Source: Methanocella sp.
Lineage (GTDB): Archaea; Halobacteriota; Methanocellia; Methanocellales; Methanocellaceae
Length of the DNA: 23,082 nucleotides
Direction: 5' to 3'
Assembly (NCBI RefSeq): GCF_035506375.1
Contig: NZ_DATJPM010000031.1
Coordinates: 1 to 23,082, forward strand
Under the pieces are notes generated by a model. It was not told where the DNA came from, searched no databases, and was given only the letters and a program-made list of their open reading frames with translations. Below, piece after piece: positions 1-6,975 of this stretch. The position numbers and the translations under genes were made by a program. Positions within the stretch are counted from its first letter, which is position 1. Each line of letters starts with the position of its first letter.

Positions 1-158
1 CCGTGCTCTTCGTGCCTTTGTGGTGAAAAATAGTGCCCTCCGTGCCCTTAAAAAGCTTAAAATACGGGAGTAATTCAACACAGCAATTTTTTTTAAAAAT
101 TAACTAGCTTAGTAATCGTTACTAATTAACAAAACTTGACTTATTCAACACAGCAAAA
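1..158. repeat. Intergenic repeat-rich stretch downstream of rpo7
   Basis: No gene is visible here. Bases 1-27 match 4605-4631 at 21 of 27 positions. Bases 32-86 match 5681-5734 along most of their length, with the core at 53-70 matching 5701-5718 at 17 of 18 positions. The 14-mer ATTCAACACAGCAA occurs at 73-86 and again at 143-156, 70 nt apart. On the reverse strand the first 50 bases read as CACGGAG/CACAAAG-type units, a style common in archaeal intergenic repeats. The stretch lies 3' of a leftward gene, as does the 5681 copy. Confidence 0.65.
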
Positions 159-165
159 ATTATAG

Positions 166-202
166 AAAAAAGAATTGTGGCCAGGCTTACGAAGCCCTGG
201 CC
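166..202 (-). terminator. Hairpin plus T-run at the end of rpo7
   Basis: On the reverse strand the last codons and stop of rpo7 form a stem: GGCCAGG at 179-185 pairs with CCTGGCC at 196-202, and CTT/AAG extends it across a one-base bulge, leaving an ACG loop. A run of six T follows at 171-166. This resembles a bacterial intrinsic terminator. Archaeal RNA polymerase mainly needs the T-run, so the stem may instead protect the 3' end. Confidence 0.6.
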
Positions 203-768
203 TTCTCGGGCTTCTCGCCCTTCTTGCGCTGGTCCTCCTCGATCCACTCGAGCTTGCCCAGCGCGACCTGCCGCATCGTGAGGCCGATCTTGCTCTCGCG
301 GGGGTCGTGCTCGTTGAGGCTGACCGCCACGACGCGGGCCCGCACGCTGTCGCCCTCGCCTAAAGAGCGATTGGAATCTTTGCTAACCAGGCGGGCGTTC
401 TTCTCGTCGTAAGACATAAACTCGTCCGCTACCTGGCTCACGTGCACGAGGCAGTCCATGGGGCCGACGCTCACGAATGCGCCGAAGGCCACGATCTCGA
501 CCACTTCGCCCTCCACGATCTCCTGGAGCTCCGGGCGGTAGGAGATGGCATCGAACGTCACCTCATAATAAACGGCGCCGTCGCCCACGAGGATATGGCC
601 CTCGCCGATGTCGACGATGTCAAGCACGGCCACGATCGAGCCGAGCGTCTTATCGATGCGGCCCTCCAGCTTATCCCTGATGGTCTCGGTGATGACCTGC
701 TCCAGGTCTTCTTCCAGCCTCTGCGGCGGTATCCTGATGATATCAACAAGCCTGACTTTCCTGTACAT
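187..768 (-). CDS. rpo7: DNA-directed RNA polymerase subunit Rpo7 (RpoE')
   Basis: Subunit of archaeal RNA polymerase, equivalent to eukaryotic Rpb7. With Rpo4 it forms the stalk that binds emerging RNA and helps promoter opening and termination. The 193-residue protein has the usual N-terminal RNP-like domain (about 1-80, beginning MYRKVRLVDIIRIPP) and a C-terminal S1 RNA-binding domain (about 82-165, with VEIVAFGAFVSVGPMDCLVHVS). A charged Lys/Glu tail follows. The ATG has a strong Shine-Dalgarno sequence (GGAAGGA). It is the third gene of a leftward cluster after aIF2-gamma and a PIN protein. A 60-nt gap separates it from the PIN gene and could hold a weak internal promoter. Spt4, its frequent downstream neighbour in archaea, is not found in the 186 bases that follow. 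Confidence 0.95.
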   Translation of the reverse strand: MYRKVRLVDIIRIPPQRLEEDLEQVITETIRDKLEGRIDKTLGSIVAVLDIVDIGEGHILVGDGAVYYEVTFDAISYRPELQEIVEGEVVEIVAFGAFVSVGPMDCLVHVSQVADEFMSYDEKNARLVSKDSNRSLGEGDSVRARVVAVSLNEHDPRESKIGLTMRQVALGKLEWIEEDQRKKGEKPEKARAS

Positions 769-828
769 GATCTCTTCCTTCCTGAACGCACCTGTAAGAT
801 TACATTCAATTATATTAATGAATCGGTT

Positions 829-1200
829 TCACGCGTAGTCCGTCTCGAGCTTATGCTTCGAGCGCATGAACACCGTTTTGACGCCCTCGCCCCGGAGGCG
901 CTTTCTTAATTCGGCGTCATTGGTGAACACGTCCGCGCCGAGCTCTTTTGCGAGCCGGACGATGGCGTCGTCGGCGTTGCCCGGCGACTCCACGGCTTTA
1001 CAGCGCTTCGCCAGCGCGGCGGCGACTGCCAGCGCGGCCCGGTCCTTGCCCCGGACCTTCTTCTCCAGCGTTTTTAGCTCGTCGAGCACGCAGGAGGGGA
1101 CGATGCATTCGTCGTAGCCCAGCCGCCCGAGCTCATCGAGCACGTCGACCCCGAACTGCGCCTGTACCATGAAGCCGTTGGTGTCGACGATCACTTTCAA
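829..1200 (-). CDS. PIN-domain ribonuclease-like protein
   Basis: A 123-residue stand-alone PIN domain, a metal-dependent RNase fold. The expected acidic residues are visible: D6 in VIVDTNG, E41 in VLDELK, D77/D78 in NADDAI and D95 in FTNDAEL. It starts with TTG and overlaps the aIF2-gamma stop in the four bases TTGA, preceded by AGGGGT about 9 nt upstream. The MKVIVDTNG beginning is typical of full-length PIN proteins, so I accept this start. Its constant company with aIF2-gamma and rpo7 in archaea points to rRNA or RNA processing (Fcf1/Utp24-like) more than to a VapC toxin, and no antitoxin gene is adjacent. Substrate unknown. Confidence 0.85.
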   Translation of the reverse strand: MKVIVDTNGFMVQAQFGVDVLDELGRLGYDECIVPSCVLDELKTLEKKVRGKDRAALAVAAALAKRCKAVESPGNADDAIVRLAKELGADVFTNDAELRKRLRGEGVKTVFMRSKHKLETDYA

Positions 1201-2429
1201 CTCGTCAGGACCCCTACGCCGATGAGCCGCCAGCGGGCGCCAATGCGCCGGCTAATGGCGATCCTGGAGCCCACTTCGGCGCACACCGGCCGCTTGAGGG
1301 CCACTTCGGCCGCGTCCTTTCTCGCCGACGTCACGACGCCGATGGTCGTGGACGTGCCGATGCTGAGCATGAGCGGCTCGCTCGTGGATATCGCCTTAAC
1401 CATGGCCGCCTCGTCCGCCACGCCGACGATCCGCTCGAGAAGCTTCGTCTTCATGACGAACTTTTGCCACACCGGCGGCAGCGAGCCCGGCTTACCGGCC
1501 ACCTGGCCGGCCAAGGCGTCGCTCTTGGTCATGGAGGGGTCGAGCTTCGTGCCGACGGCCAGCAGGCCGCCCGGCGTCGCCTCCTCCACCGAATCGCCGC
1601 CGTAGACGAGCTTGACCACCGAAGTAGAAATAGGCTCCCACCTCGTGCGGCCCTCGTGCTCGACCTTTCGGCCGGGGCGGATCTCGATATCGTCCTTGAC
1701 CTTGAACGTGCCCTGGGAGATCGTGCCGCCCAGCACGCCGCCGTTCAGCTTCGCCGGCACGGCGCCGGGACGGTTGACGTCGAAGGACCGGGCAACCTGC
1801 ATGATGCCCGGCTTATTCAGGTCGTGCTTCGGCGTCGGGATGGTCTCCTCGATGGTCTTTATGAGCACGTCGATGTTGATGTTCTGCTGCGCGGAGAGGG
1901 GCACGATCGGGGCGTTCTCGGCCACCGTGCCCTTCACGAACTGCTTTATCTGGTTATAGTGCTTTATGGCCTCGTCCCTGCTCACGATGTCGATCTTGTT
2001 CTGGGCGATGACGACGTTCTTTATGCCGATGATGTCCAGCGCCATCAAATGCTCCTTCGTCTGGGGCTGGGGGCAGGGCTCGTTGGCCGCGATGACCAGC
2101 ACGGCGCCGTCCATGATGGCCGCGCCCGAAAGCATCGTGGCCATGAGCGTCTCGTGGCCCGGCGAGTCGACGAATGACACGGTCCTCAATACTTCCAGGT
2201 CCTTCGCCCCGCAGGCAGAGCATTCGGGCTTCGAGGTGTAGCACTCGGGCTCGTTACAATTTTTACACTTATAAAAGGTACAGTCGGCATATCCAAGCCT
2301 TATGGATATACCTCTCTTTAGCTCCTCGCTATGGGTATCGGTCCATACACCGGAAAGGGCGCTGACCAGCGTCGTCTTTCCGTGGTCGACGTGGCCCACC
2401 ATACCGATGTTGACAACGGGTTGTGGCAA
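1197..2429 (-). CDS. eif2g: Translation initiation factor aIF2 subunit gamma
   Basis: GTPase core of archaeal aIF2, which carries initiator Met-tRNA to the small ribosomal subunit. The 410 residues match the family length. Visible motifs are the P-loop GHVDHGKT (12-19), a zinc knuckle of C55/C58/C70/C73 inserted in the G domain, DSPGH (88-92) and NKID (144-147). Two beta-barrel domains follow. The start is TTG at 2429-2427, supported by GGAGG 9 nt upstream; the next ATG lies inside the first beta strand, too close to the P-loop. A TATA-like CATATATAA (2509-2501) predicts a leader of about 50 nt. Overlaps the next gene by 4 nt. Nothing in the core looks defective. Confidence 0.97.
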   Translation of the reverse strand: MPQPVVNIGMVGHVDHGKTTLVSALSGVWTDTHSEELKRGISIRLGYADCTFYKCKNCNEPECYTSKPECSACGAKDLEVLRTVSFVDSPGHETLMATMLSGAAIMDGAVLVIAANEPCPQPQTKEHLMALDIIGIKNVVIAQNKIDIVSRDEAIKHYNQIKQFVKGTVAENAPIVPLSAQQNINIDVLIKTIEETIPTPKHDLNKPGIMQVARSFDVNRPGAVPAKLNGGVLGGTISQGTFKVKDDIEIRPGRKVEHEGRTRWEPISTSVVKLVYGGDSVEEATPGGLLAVGTKLDPSMTKSDALAGQVAGKPGSLPPVWQKFVMKTKLLERIVGVADEAAMVKAISTSEPLMLSIGTSTTIGVVTSARKDAAEVALKRPVCAEVGSRIAISRRIGARWRLIGVGVLTS

Positions 2430-2692
2430 ACTTTGGATCCTCCGGATAAAATGATAATTAAGACGTCTCTTATCTATTTCACTCGACTTAGTATCACTTC
2501 TTATATATGTATATTTGTATGGGCTTACGGCGAATCGTCCCCGGCCATTTGGATGCCGGGCAGGTCCCGGCCCGGGGAAAGATTAATCCCTGGGCGAGAA
2601 AAAAAGACTAGCATTTTCATGCCGGTATATTTATGTTCCGGATGGTCTTAACTGAAAGCTTTTAATGGTTTATCATGCTAGATTAATCTATT
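2430..2692. promoter_or_regulatory. Divergent promoter region between aIF2-gamma and prs
   Basis: No gene here. Leftward TATA CATATATAA at 2509-2501 serves aIF2-gamma. Rightward BRE/TATA GAAAG + CTTTTAAT at 2654-2666 serves prs and predicts transcription starting about 3-5 nt before its ATG, so prs mRNA is probably leaderless. Between the two lies a GC-rich nested inverted repeat: TCCCCGG (2538-2544) with CCGGGGA (2572-2578), and inside it GCCGGG (2555-2560) with CCCGGC (2566-2571). It is upstream of both predicted starts. Confidence 0.55.
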
Positions 2693-3583
2693 ATGTCGCC
2701 CGTTATCATAGCAGGCTCCAGCCATCCCGGCATGGCGCTGAGCATCGCGCAGGCACTCGGCGCGAAGGTACTGTTCCCGGTCGTGGAAAAATTCCCGGAT
2801 GGGGAAACGCATGTGGTCGCTCCTTCCATAAATGGCACGGTCGTCTACGTGCAGACCATGCATCCGTACCCGAACGAGATGCTCATGGAGATGGAATTTA
2901 CAGCCGATCTGCTAAAAGAGCTTGGCGCCGAGAGGATCGTGGCCGTGGTGCCCTATCTGGCCTACACGCGCCAGGATACCCGCCACATGGATGGCGAGGG
3001 CATCGCAGTCAAGACGATGCTCCGGATGCTGGAGAAGGCAGGGGTGAACGATATCGTCAGCGTTGACCTCCACTTGCACCGCCTTGGGCTACAGGAGCTT
3101 TCGGGCATGACGTCCATAAGGATCCACGAGGTGAGCGCCGTGGACGCGCTGGCGAAGGAGTCCGGGCGATATTTGAAGAAGCCGGTGGTCGTGGGCCCGG
3201 ACGCGGAGTCGGAGCGCTGGGCGAAGCGGGCCGCCGAGCTGCTGGACAGCCATTATGACGTGCTGGAAAAGAACCGCATCTCGCCCACCGAGATCGAGAT
3301 CCGGCCGAAGACGCTGGACGTTAAAGGCCAGGACGTCTTGATCATAGACGACATCGTGAGCACCGGCGACACGATCAAGAAGGTCGTCGAGTCCCTCCGG
3401 GCTAAGGGTGCCAATAAGATCGCCGCGGCCTTCACGCACGGCGTGCTCAGCGGCGAGGACGCGGCCGCCGGGCTCTACAGGGCCGGGGCGACGTACCTCA
3501 TATCCACGAATACCATCAATAACGAGTTCAGCCGCGTGGACGTCGGCCCCGTCATCGCGCAGAAGCTGAAGGAAATCCTATGA
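2693..3583 (+). CDS. prs: Ribose-phosphate pyrophosphokinase (PRPP synthetase)
   Basis: Makes 5-phosphoribosyl-1-pyrophosphate from ribose 5-phosphate and ATP for nucleotide, histidine and tryptophan synthesis. The 296-residue protein shows the Type I phosphoribosyltransferase fold: FPDGE at 34-38, the flexible ATP-site loop YTRQDTRHMDGE (91-102), the cation region VDLHLH (124-129), and the PRPP-binding loop DVLIIDDIVSTGDTI (214-228). Length fits the shorter archaeal enzymes. There is no clear ribosome-binding site, and the TATA box at 2659-2666 places the transcript start almost at the ATG, suggesting a leaderless mRNA. The stop overlaps the next gene in ATGA. Confidence 0.96.
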   Translation: MSPVIIAGSSHPGMALSIAQALGAKVLFPVVEKFPDGETHVVAPSINGTVVYVQTMHPYPNEMLMEMEFTADLLKELGAERIVAVVPYLAYTRQDTRHMDGEGIAVKTMLRMLEKAGVNDIVSVDLHLHRLGLQELSGMTSIRIHEVSAVDALAKESGRYLKKPVVVGPDAESERWAKRAAELLDSHYDVLEKNRISPTEIEIRPKTLDVKGQDVLIIDDIVSTGDTIKKVVESLRAKGANKIAAAFTHGVLSGEDAAAGLYRAGATYLISTNTINNEFSRVDVGPVIAQKLKEIL

Positions 3584-4530
3584 AGACCGTGATCTTCACC
3601 CATGGCGACAGCGACGGCATCTGCAGCGGTGCCCTGGCGCTGGCGGCCAACGGTGATTCTCCCGTTATTTTTACGAACCCCGTGTCCGTCCTTTCGGACA
3701 TCGACGAGGGCCTGGGCTACGACCGCATCATCGTATGCGACATCGCCATCAACCGGCCGAGAAGCGAGCAGATGAAGGCCAAGTTCGAGGCCATCGTGAA
3801 GGAGAGCGAGCTCATCTACATAGACCACCACCCCCTTCCACCTGGCTTCACCGAGAAGTGGCTCTTCCATAGCGATAATGCCAGTGCCTCCGAGCTAACG
3901 TTCAACTATTTCCAGAATGAGCTGAGCGCCGACATGAGTCGCGTGGCCATGTACGGCGCCATCGGCGACTACGAGGATATGTCGCCGGGGGCCCAGGAAC
4001 TGATAAATAACTGGGATAAGCGGAGCCTGTACTACCAGGCCGGGACCCTGACCCAGGGCATCGAGGTCGGGCGCCGGGACTACGATTTCAAGCGCGGCGT
4101 CGTCCGACAGCTTGCCCGGAATATCATCCCCTCGGAGATCGGCGTGCTCGCGAAGAACGCGCTCATCGCGGCCCGCCACGAGGACGAGATGCGCCAGCGC
4201 ATCCAGCGGGAAGTGAAGCGCCTCAGGAACGTCGCCTACGTGATGGACATGAACGGCTGTATGGGCAAGGCGGCCATCTTCGCCCGCGTCTACGGCCGGG
4301 CCGAGGTCGGCCTCGCGGCCGAGTATCGTGACCACCGCTATGCCTACGACATCAGCGCCCGGGGCACCGGCAACGTCGACCTGAATGTGCTCATAGGCGA
4401 AACGGCATCGAAGAACGGTGGTACCGGCGGAGGCCACCCCCGGGCAGCCGGGGGCCGGGTGCCCGAGTCAAACATGAAGCAGTTCTTGCTGGATTTAGAC
4501 GAGGCCATCGGCAAGGCACTCGGGAAATAA
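3580..4530 (+). CDS. DHH-family phosphoesterase (RecJ-like)
   Basis: A 316-residue member of the DHH superfamily, manganese-dependent enzymes that include RecJ exonuclease and nanoRNA/cyclic-dinucleotide phosphodiesterases. Visible residues are HGDSDG (8-13), D54 in VCDIA, the signature DHHP (82-85), GAIGD (126-130) and, in the C-terminal DHHA1 domain, GGGHPRAAGG (283-292). It lacks the extra domains of bacterial RecJ, as do archaeal RecJ-like proteins and the replisome-associated GAN. Its ATG overlaps the prs stop (ATGA), so the two are probably co-translated. Pairing with a PRPP gene hints at nucleotide turnover, but a DNA repair or replication role is equally possible from sequence alone. 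Confidence 0.88.
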   Translation: MKTVIFTHGDSDGICSGALALAANGDSPVIFTNPVSVLSDIDEGLGYDRIIVCDIAINRPRSEQMKAKFEAIVKESELIYIDHHPLPPGFTEKWLFHSDNASASELTFNYFQNELSADMSRVAMYGAIGDYEDMSPGAQELINNWDKRSLYYQAGTLTQGIEVGRRDYDFKRGVVRQLARNIIPSEIGVLAKNALIAARHEDEMRQRIQREVKRLRNVAYVMDMNGCMGKAAIFARVYGRAEVGLAAEYRDHRYAYDISARGTGNVDLNVLIGETASKNGGTGGGHPRAAGGRVPESNMKQFLLDLDEAIGKALGK

Positions 4531-4630
4531 CCACAGAGGCCACAGTGGGTTATATGTTCACCACAGTGGTCCATAACAACCTCGGAACTACGGTCTGTGA
4601 GTCTCCGTGCGCTCCGAGCCCCTGTGGTTA
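4528..4630. repeat. 103-bp element with 13-bp terminal inverted repeats
   Basis: Bases 4528-4540 and 4618-4630 are inverted copies matching at 12 of 13 positions (outer nine TAACCACAG / CTGTGGTTA perfect). Inside are CCACAGTGG twice and an imperfect hairpin with arms CTCGGA (4581-4586) and TCCGAG (4613-4618). The left end includes the stop codon of the DHH gene. It separates two convergent genes, carries no reading frame, and its right part resembles bases 1-27. It could be a small non-coding repeat or a shared 3'-end structure; I see no target-site duplication. Confidence 0.5.
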
Positions 4631-4684
4631 AGGACACTCAAAGGCGGCATAACGGAAAAGCGAGAACACTTAAAAGATAAAAAT

Positions 4685-5575
4685 TTATGACTTGCGCTCT
4701 ACGGCATACACGATCTTCTCGGCGATGGGCCGGATTGCGGAAACGATGAGCGACTTGCCGTCCGCGGGCAGCTCGTCCGAGCCGGCGTTCAGCGGATCCA
4801 GGGGGATTTCGCCGATGAGGGGCAGGCCGTACTTCTTCGCCAGCTTTTCGACCTTGCTCTCTCCGAAGAGGCGGATCTTTTTGTTGCAGTCCGGGCACTG
4901 CATGTAGGACATGTTCTCTACCAGGCCGAGGATCGGCACCTTCAGTTCCTGTGCCATGGTGATGATCTTGGAGACGTCGAGCATGGAGAGGTTCGAGGAC
5001 GTGCTCACGATGACAAGGCCGTCCAGGGGCATCATCTGCATGACGCTGAGGGGCTCGTCGCCCGTGCCCGGGGGCAGGTCCACGAGAAGGTAGTCGAGGG
5101 CGCCCCAGTTGACGTCGGCCACGAACTGATTGACCAGCGTCGTGCGCATCGGGCCGCGCCAGATCATGGCCGTGTCGCTGGAGGTCAGGACCATCTCCGA
5201 CGAGACGACCTTGATGCCGTTCCTCGACAGCACGGGCTCAATGCCGAGCTCAGAGCCCATGAGCTTCTTGCCCTCGAGGCCTAGGAGATGGGGGATATTG
5301 GGGCCGCTGATATCCGCATCTAAAACGCCTACCTTGAAGCCCATCATGGATAAGTTTAATGCCAGGCCCGCGGCGACGGTGCTCTTGCCCACCCCGCCCT
5401 TGCCGCTCACGATGGCGATGCGGCGCTTTACGCCCTCGAGGCGCTTCATGATGCGCTCATCCCAGGCAGGCCGCTCGCCATGCTTCAGCCTGGACGGGCA
5501 GGAGTCGCACTTGCTTGAGCCCTTGCCGTCCTTACAGGTGCTGCAGGCCTCCTCGTTAACGTTCGTGGATGACAT
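4685..5575 (-). CDS. Mrp/Nbp35-family Fe-S cluster carrier ATPase
   Basis: P-loop ATPase that holds a [4Fe-4S] cluster at its dimer interface and passes it to target proteins (ApbC/Mrp/Nbp35 group). The 296-residue protein has the deviant Walker A GKGGVGKS (58-65), DLPPGTGDE (166-174) and the paired cluster cysteines C227/C230 in CPDC. An added N-terminal Cys patch, C11-X2-C14 and C23-X2-C26, recalls the N-terminal ferredoxin-like cluster of eukaryotic Nbp35, though spacing differs. ATG start; no strong Shine-Dalgarno site is seen. T-rich DNA (4681-4660, reverse strand) follows the stop. Likely clients in such an organism would be its many Fe-S enzymes. Confidence 0.93.
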   Translation of the reverse strand: MSSTNVNEEACSTCKDGKGSSKCDSCPSRLKHGERPAWDERIMKRLEGVKRRIAIVSGKGGVGKSTVAAGLALNLSMMGFKVGVLDADISGPNIPHLLGLEGKKLMGSELGIEPVLSRNGIKVVSSEMVLTSSDTAMIWRGPMRTTLVNQFVADVNWGALDYLLVDLPPGTGDEPLSVMQMMPLDGLVIVSTSSNLSMLDVSKIITMAQELKVPILGLVENMSYMQCPDCNKKIRLFGESKVEKLAKKYGLPLIGEIPLDPLNAGSDELPADGKSLIVSAIRPIAEKIVYAVERKS

Positions 5576-5773
5576 GTCGGTTCAACTCTTCATTATCGCG
5601 ATACGTCTCTAACATAAACTGTCTATACTAAATATCTTTTTACGTCGCTAGCTATATTGAATTTGCCGTTTAAGCCTCAGAGTGTCCTTCGTCTCTTATT
5701 AAGCTTAAAATACAGGAGCGATAAAACACAATAACATCGTCTAAAATAAAAATTTTTAAGGGTGAAATGCCGC
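5576..5773. repeat. Gap between fno and mrp with a second copy of the 55-nt repeat
   Basis: No gene. Bases 5681-5734 are the second copy of the element at 32-86: AGTGyCCTyCGT, then AAGCTTAAAATAC(G/A)GGAG, then a looser tail. Overall the final 34 positions agree at 27. It lies 40-93 nt after the fno stop, on the same side and in the same orientation relative to a leftward gene as the first copy. The rest is AT-rich and must contain the mrp promoter; candidate TATA sequences at about 5600-5640 are weak. Confidence 0.55.
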
Positions 5774-6427
5774 TCAGACGAACTTGACGGAGAGGGGCTT
5801 CGTTTTATTCTTAATTGCCAGGTTGATGAGCAGCGGCGTGAGCGACTCGACGAGCTCCGCCTCCTCCAGGCCGCCGCCGTCGAGCGGGCGCACGTCGCCC
5901 AGGTCCGAGACCAGGCCCATGACCACCCTTTTGGCATCCTCGTCGTCCGCGCACACGATGACGTCGAAGCCCAGGGGATCGCCGAGGTCCGCAAGCCGGG
6001 GCGCCGGGAGCGTCTGGAAGGCCACCACCGTCCGGATCTCCGGCGGCATGACGGAGCAGATGTGCTTCGCCGCGCTGCCCTGCTCGGGCGGCGTATAGGC
6101 GCACAGCTTCTGCTTCGACATGGGCACGATGGGCGTGACGACGATCTTCCCGTCCAGCACATCGCTCACCGCCTGCAGCGTCGGGATGGCGAACTGGTAC
6201 TTGACGGCCAGGATGACCAGGTCAGCGCTCTTAGTCGCGTCCAGGTTCGTCGTGCCGCGGATGTCGTCCTTCATGCCTTTTTCCTTTAAAAGCTTATTAT
6301 AGTTATTCGCCGCCTCCTGCGCCTTCTCGGCTTCCCTGGAGCCTATGATGATCTGGTGCTTTTGCGCCAGCCTTAAGGCCAGCCCTTCTCCGATATCCCC
6401 CGTGCCGCCCAGTATCGCTATCTTCAT
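5774..6427 (-). CDS. npdG: F420H2:NADP+ oxidoreductase
   Basis: Moves hydride between coenzyme F420 and NADP+, supplying NADPH for biosynthesis in methanogens and related archaea. The 217-residue protein starts with the dinucleotide-binding motif GGTGDIG (7-13), followed by IIIGSRE, a loop favouring the NADP 2'-phosphate. Other family features are VILAVKYQ and the segment beginning VVAFQTLPAPRLAD. Length matches the Archaeoglobus-type enzyme. The ATG has GGTGAT just upstream, and a TATA-like AATATATGA on the reverse strand (about 6467-6459) predicts a leader of about 10 nt. Single-gene unit facing away from the ABCE1 operon. Confidence 0.93.
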   Translation of the reverse strand: MKIAILGGTGDIGEGLALRLAQKHQIIIGSREAEKAQEAANNYNKLLKEKGMKDDIRGTTNLDATKSADLVILAVKYQFAIPTLQAVSDVLDGKIVVTPIVPMSKQKLCAYTPPEQGSAAKHICSVMPPEIRTVVAFQTLPAPRLADLGDPLGFDVIVCADDEDAKRVVMGLVSDLGDVRPLDGGGLEEAELVESLTPLLINLAIKNKTKPLSVKFV

Positions 6428-6605
6428 GATATCACCGAAACGAATACTTTATTTCACTCATATATTACGCCGGTGACGATAAAACGTTCGCGGCCTGCTG
6501 GAAGTTATAGCTTTATATAATATGCAAAATATAAATTAAAGAAAGTGCGCGGCATAGAAAATATTTTAATGTAGTAGCATACTTATGCTCTCAAGCGGAG
6601 GCTGC
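6428..6605. promoter_or_regulatory. Divergent promoter region between npdG and the ABCE1 operon
   Basis: Contains a leftward TATA at about 6467-6459 for npdG and a rightward BRE/TATA GAAAA + TATTTTAAT at 6557-6570, predicting a start near 6592. A second, stronger-looking CTTTATATAA at 6511-6520 could drive either strand and would give a longer leader for the rightward operon. The Shine-Dalgarno GGAGG lies at 6597-6601. Confidence 0.5.
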
Positions 6606-6959
6606 ATGGTAGAGATCAAGGAACCGACGAAAGATGATAGAATTGCCTTTCACATGAGAGGCATTAAGATGTCCTTCATACCTGCAGTCCTGGGGGTATT
6701 GGCCGGCTTCATATCCAGCCCCTACGTGCTGAGCGTGCCGCACCAGAGCTTCTCTTTCCTGATCCTCGCGCTGGCCATTTACGCTCAAAAGTACATATTC
6801 CCGCTATGGGGCATCGAGTCCGGTAAGTTCGACCTCAAAGCCTGGTTCTACGTCGGGTTCATGACCTTCTCGTTCTGGTACATTAGCTGGGCGATCATCA
6901 TGAACGGCATGCCCTACGTCAGCGGCGCGCCCGCCCCGCAGTTCGGGCCGTTTTTTTAA
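6606..6959 (+). CDS. Small three-helix membrane protein of unknown function
   Basis: I do not recognise this 117-residue protein. A polar, charged N-terminus (1-21) is followed by three hydrophobic segments at about 23-44, 49-66 and 79-100, then a short Pro/Gly tail. The topology recalls small EMC6-like proteins, but that is shape only. An in-frame ATG at 6585 exists, but the predicted transcript start is near 6592 and GGAGG ends 4 nt before the ATG at 6606, so I chose the latter. ABCE1 begins 16 nt after its stop on the same strand with no promoter between, so the pair is very likely an operon. A run of seven T overlaps its last codons. Confidence 0.8.
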   Translation: MVEIKEPTKDDRIAFHMRGIKMSFIPAVLGVLAGFISSPYVLSVPHQSFSFLILALAIYAQKYIFPLWGIESGKFDLKAWFYVGFMTFSFWYISWAIIMNGMPYVSGAPAPQFGPFF

Positions 6960-6975
6960 ATAGCTAGCGATCATT

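Noticed and set aside
1..160. CRISPR array suggested by repeated short motifs
   Set aside because: The repeats are degenerate, unevenly spaced and few, without uniform spacers or cas genes.
829..1200. PIN protein as a VapC toxin of a toxin-antitoxin pair
   Set aside because: No small antitoxin gene adjoins it, and it sits in a conserved housekeeping cluster with 4-nt overlap to aIF2-gamma.
1464..2177. Long plus-strand open frame (237 codons) opposite aIF2-gamma
   Set aside because: It lies entirely antisense to a well-recognised gene. Its His/Arg/Leu/Val-rich composition is what GC-rich codons give when read from the other strand.
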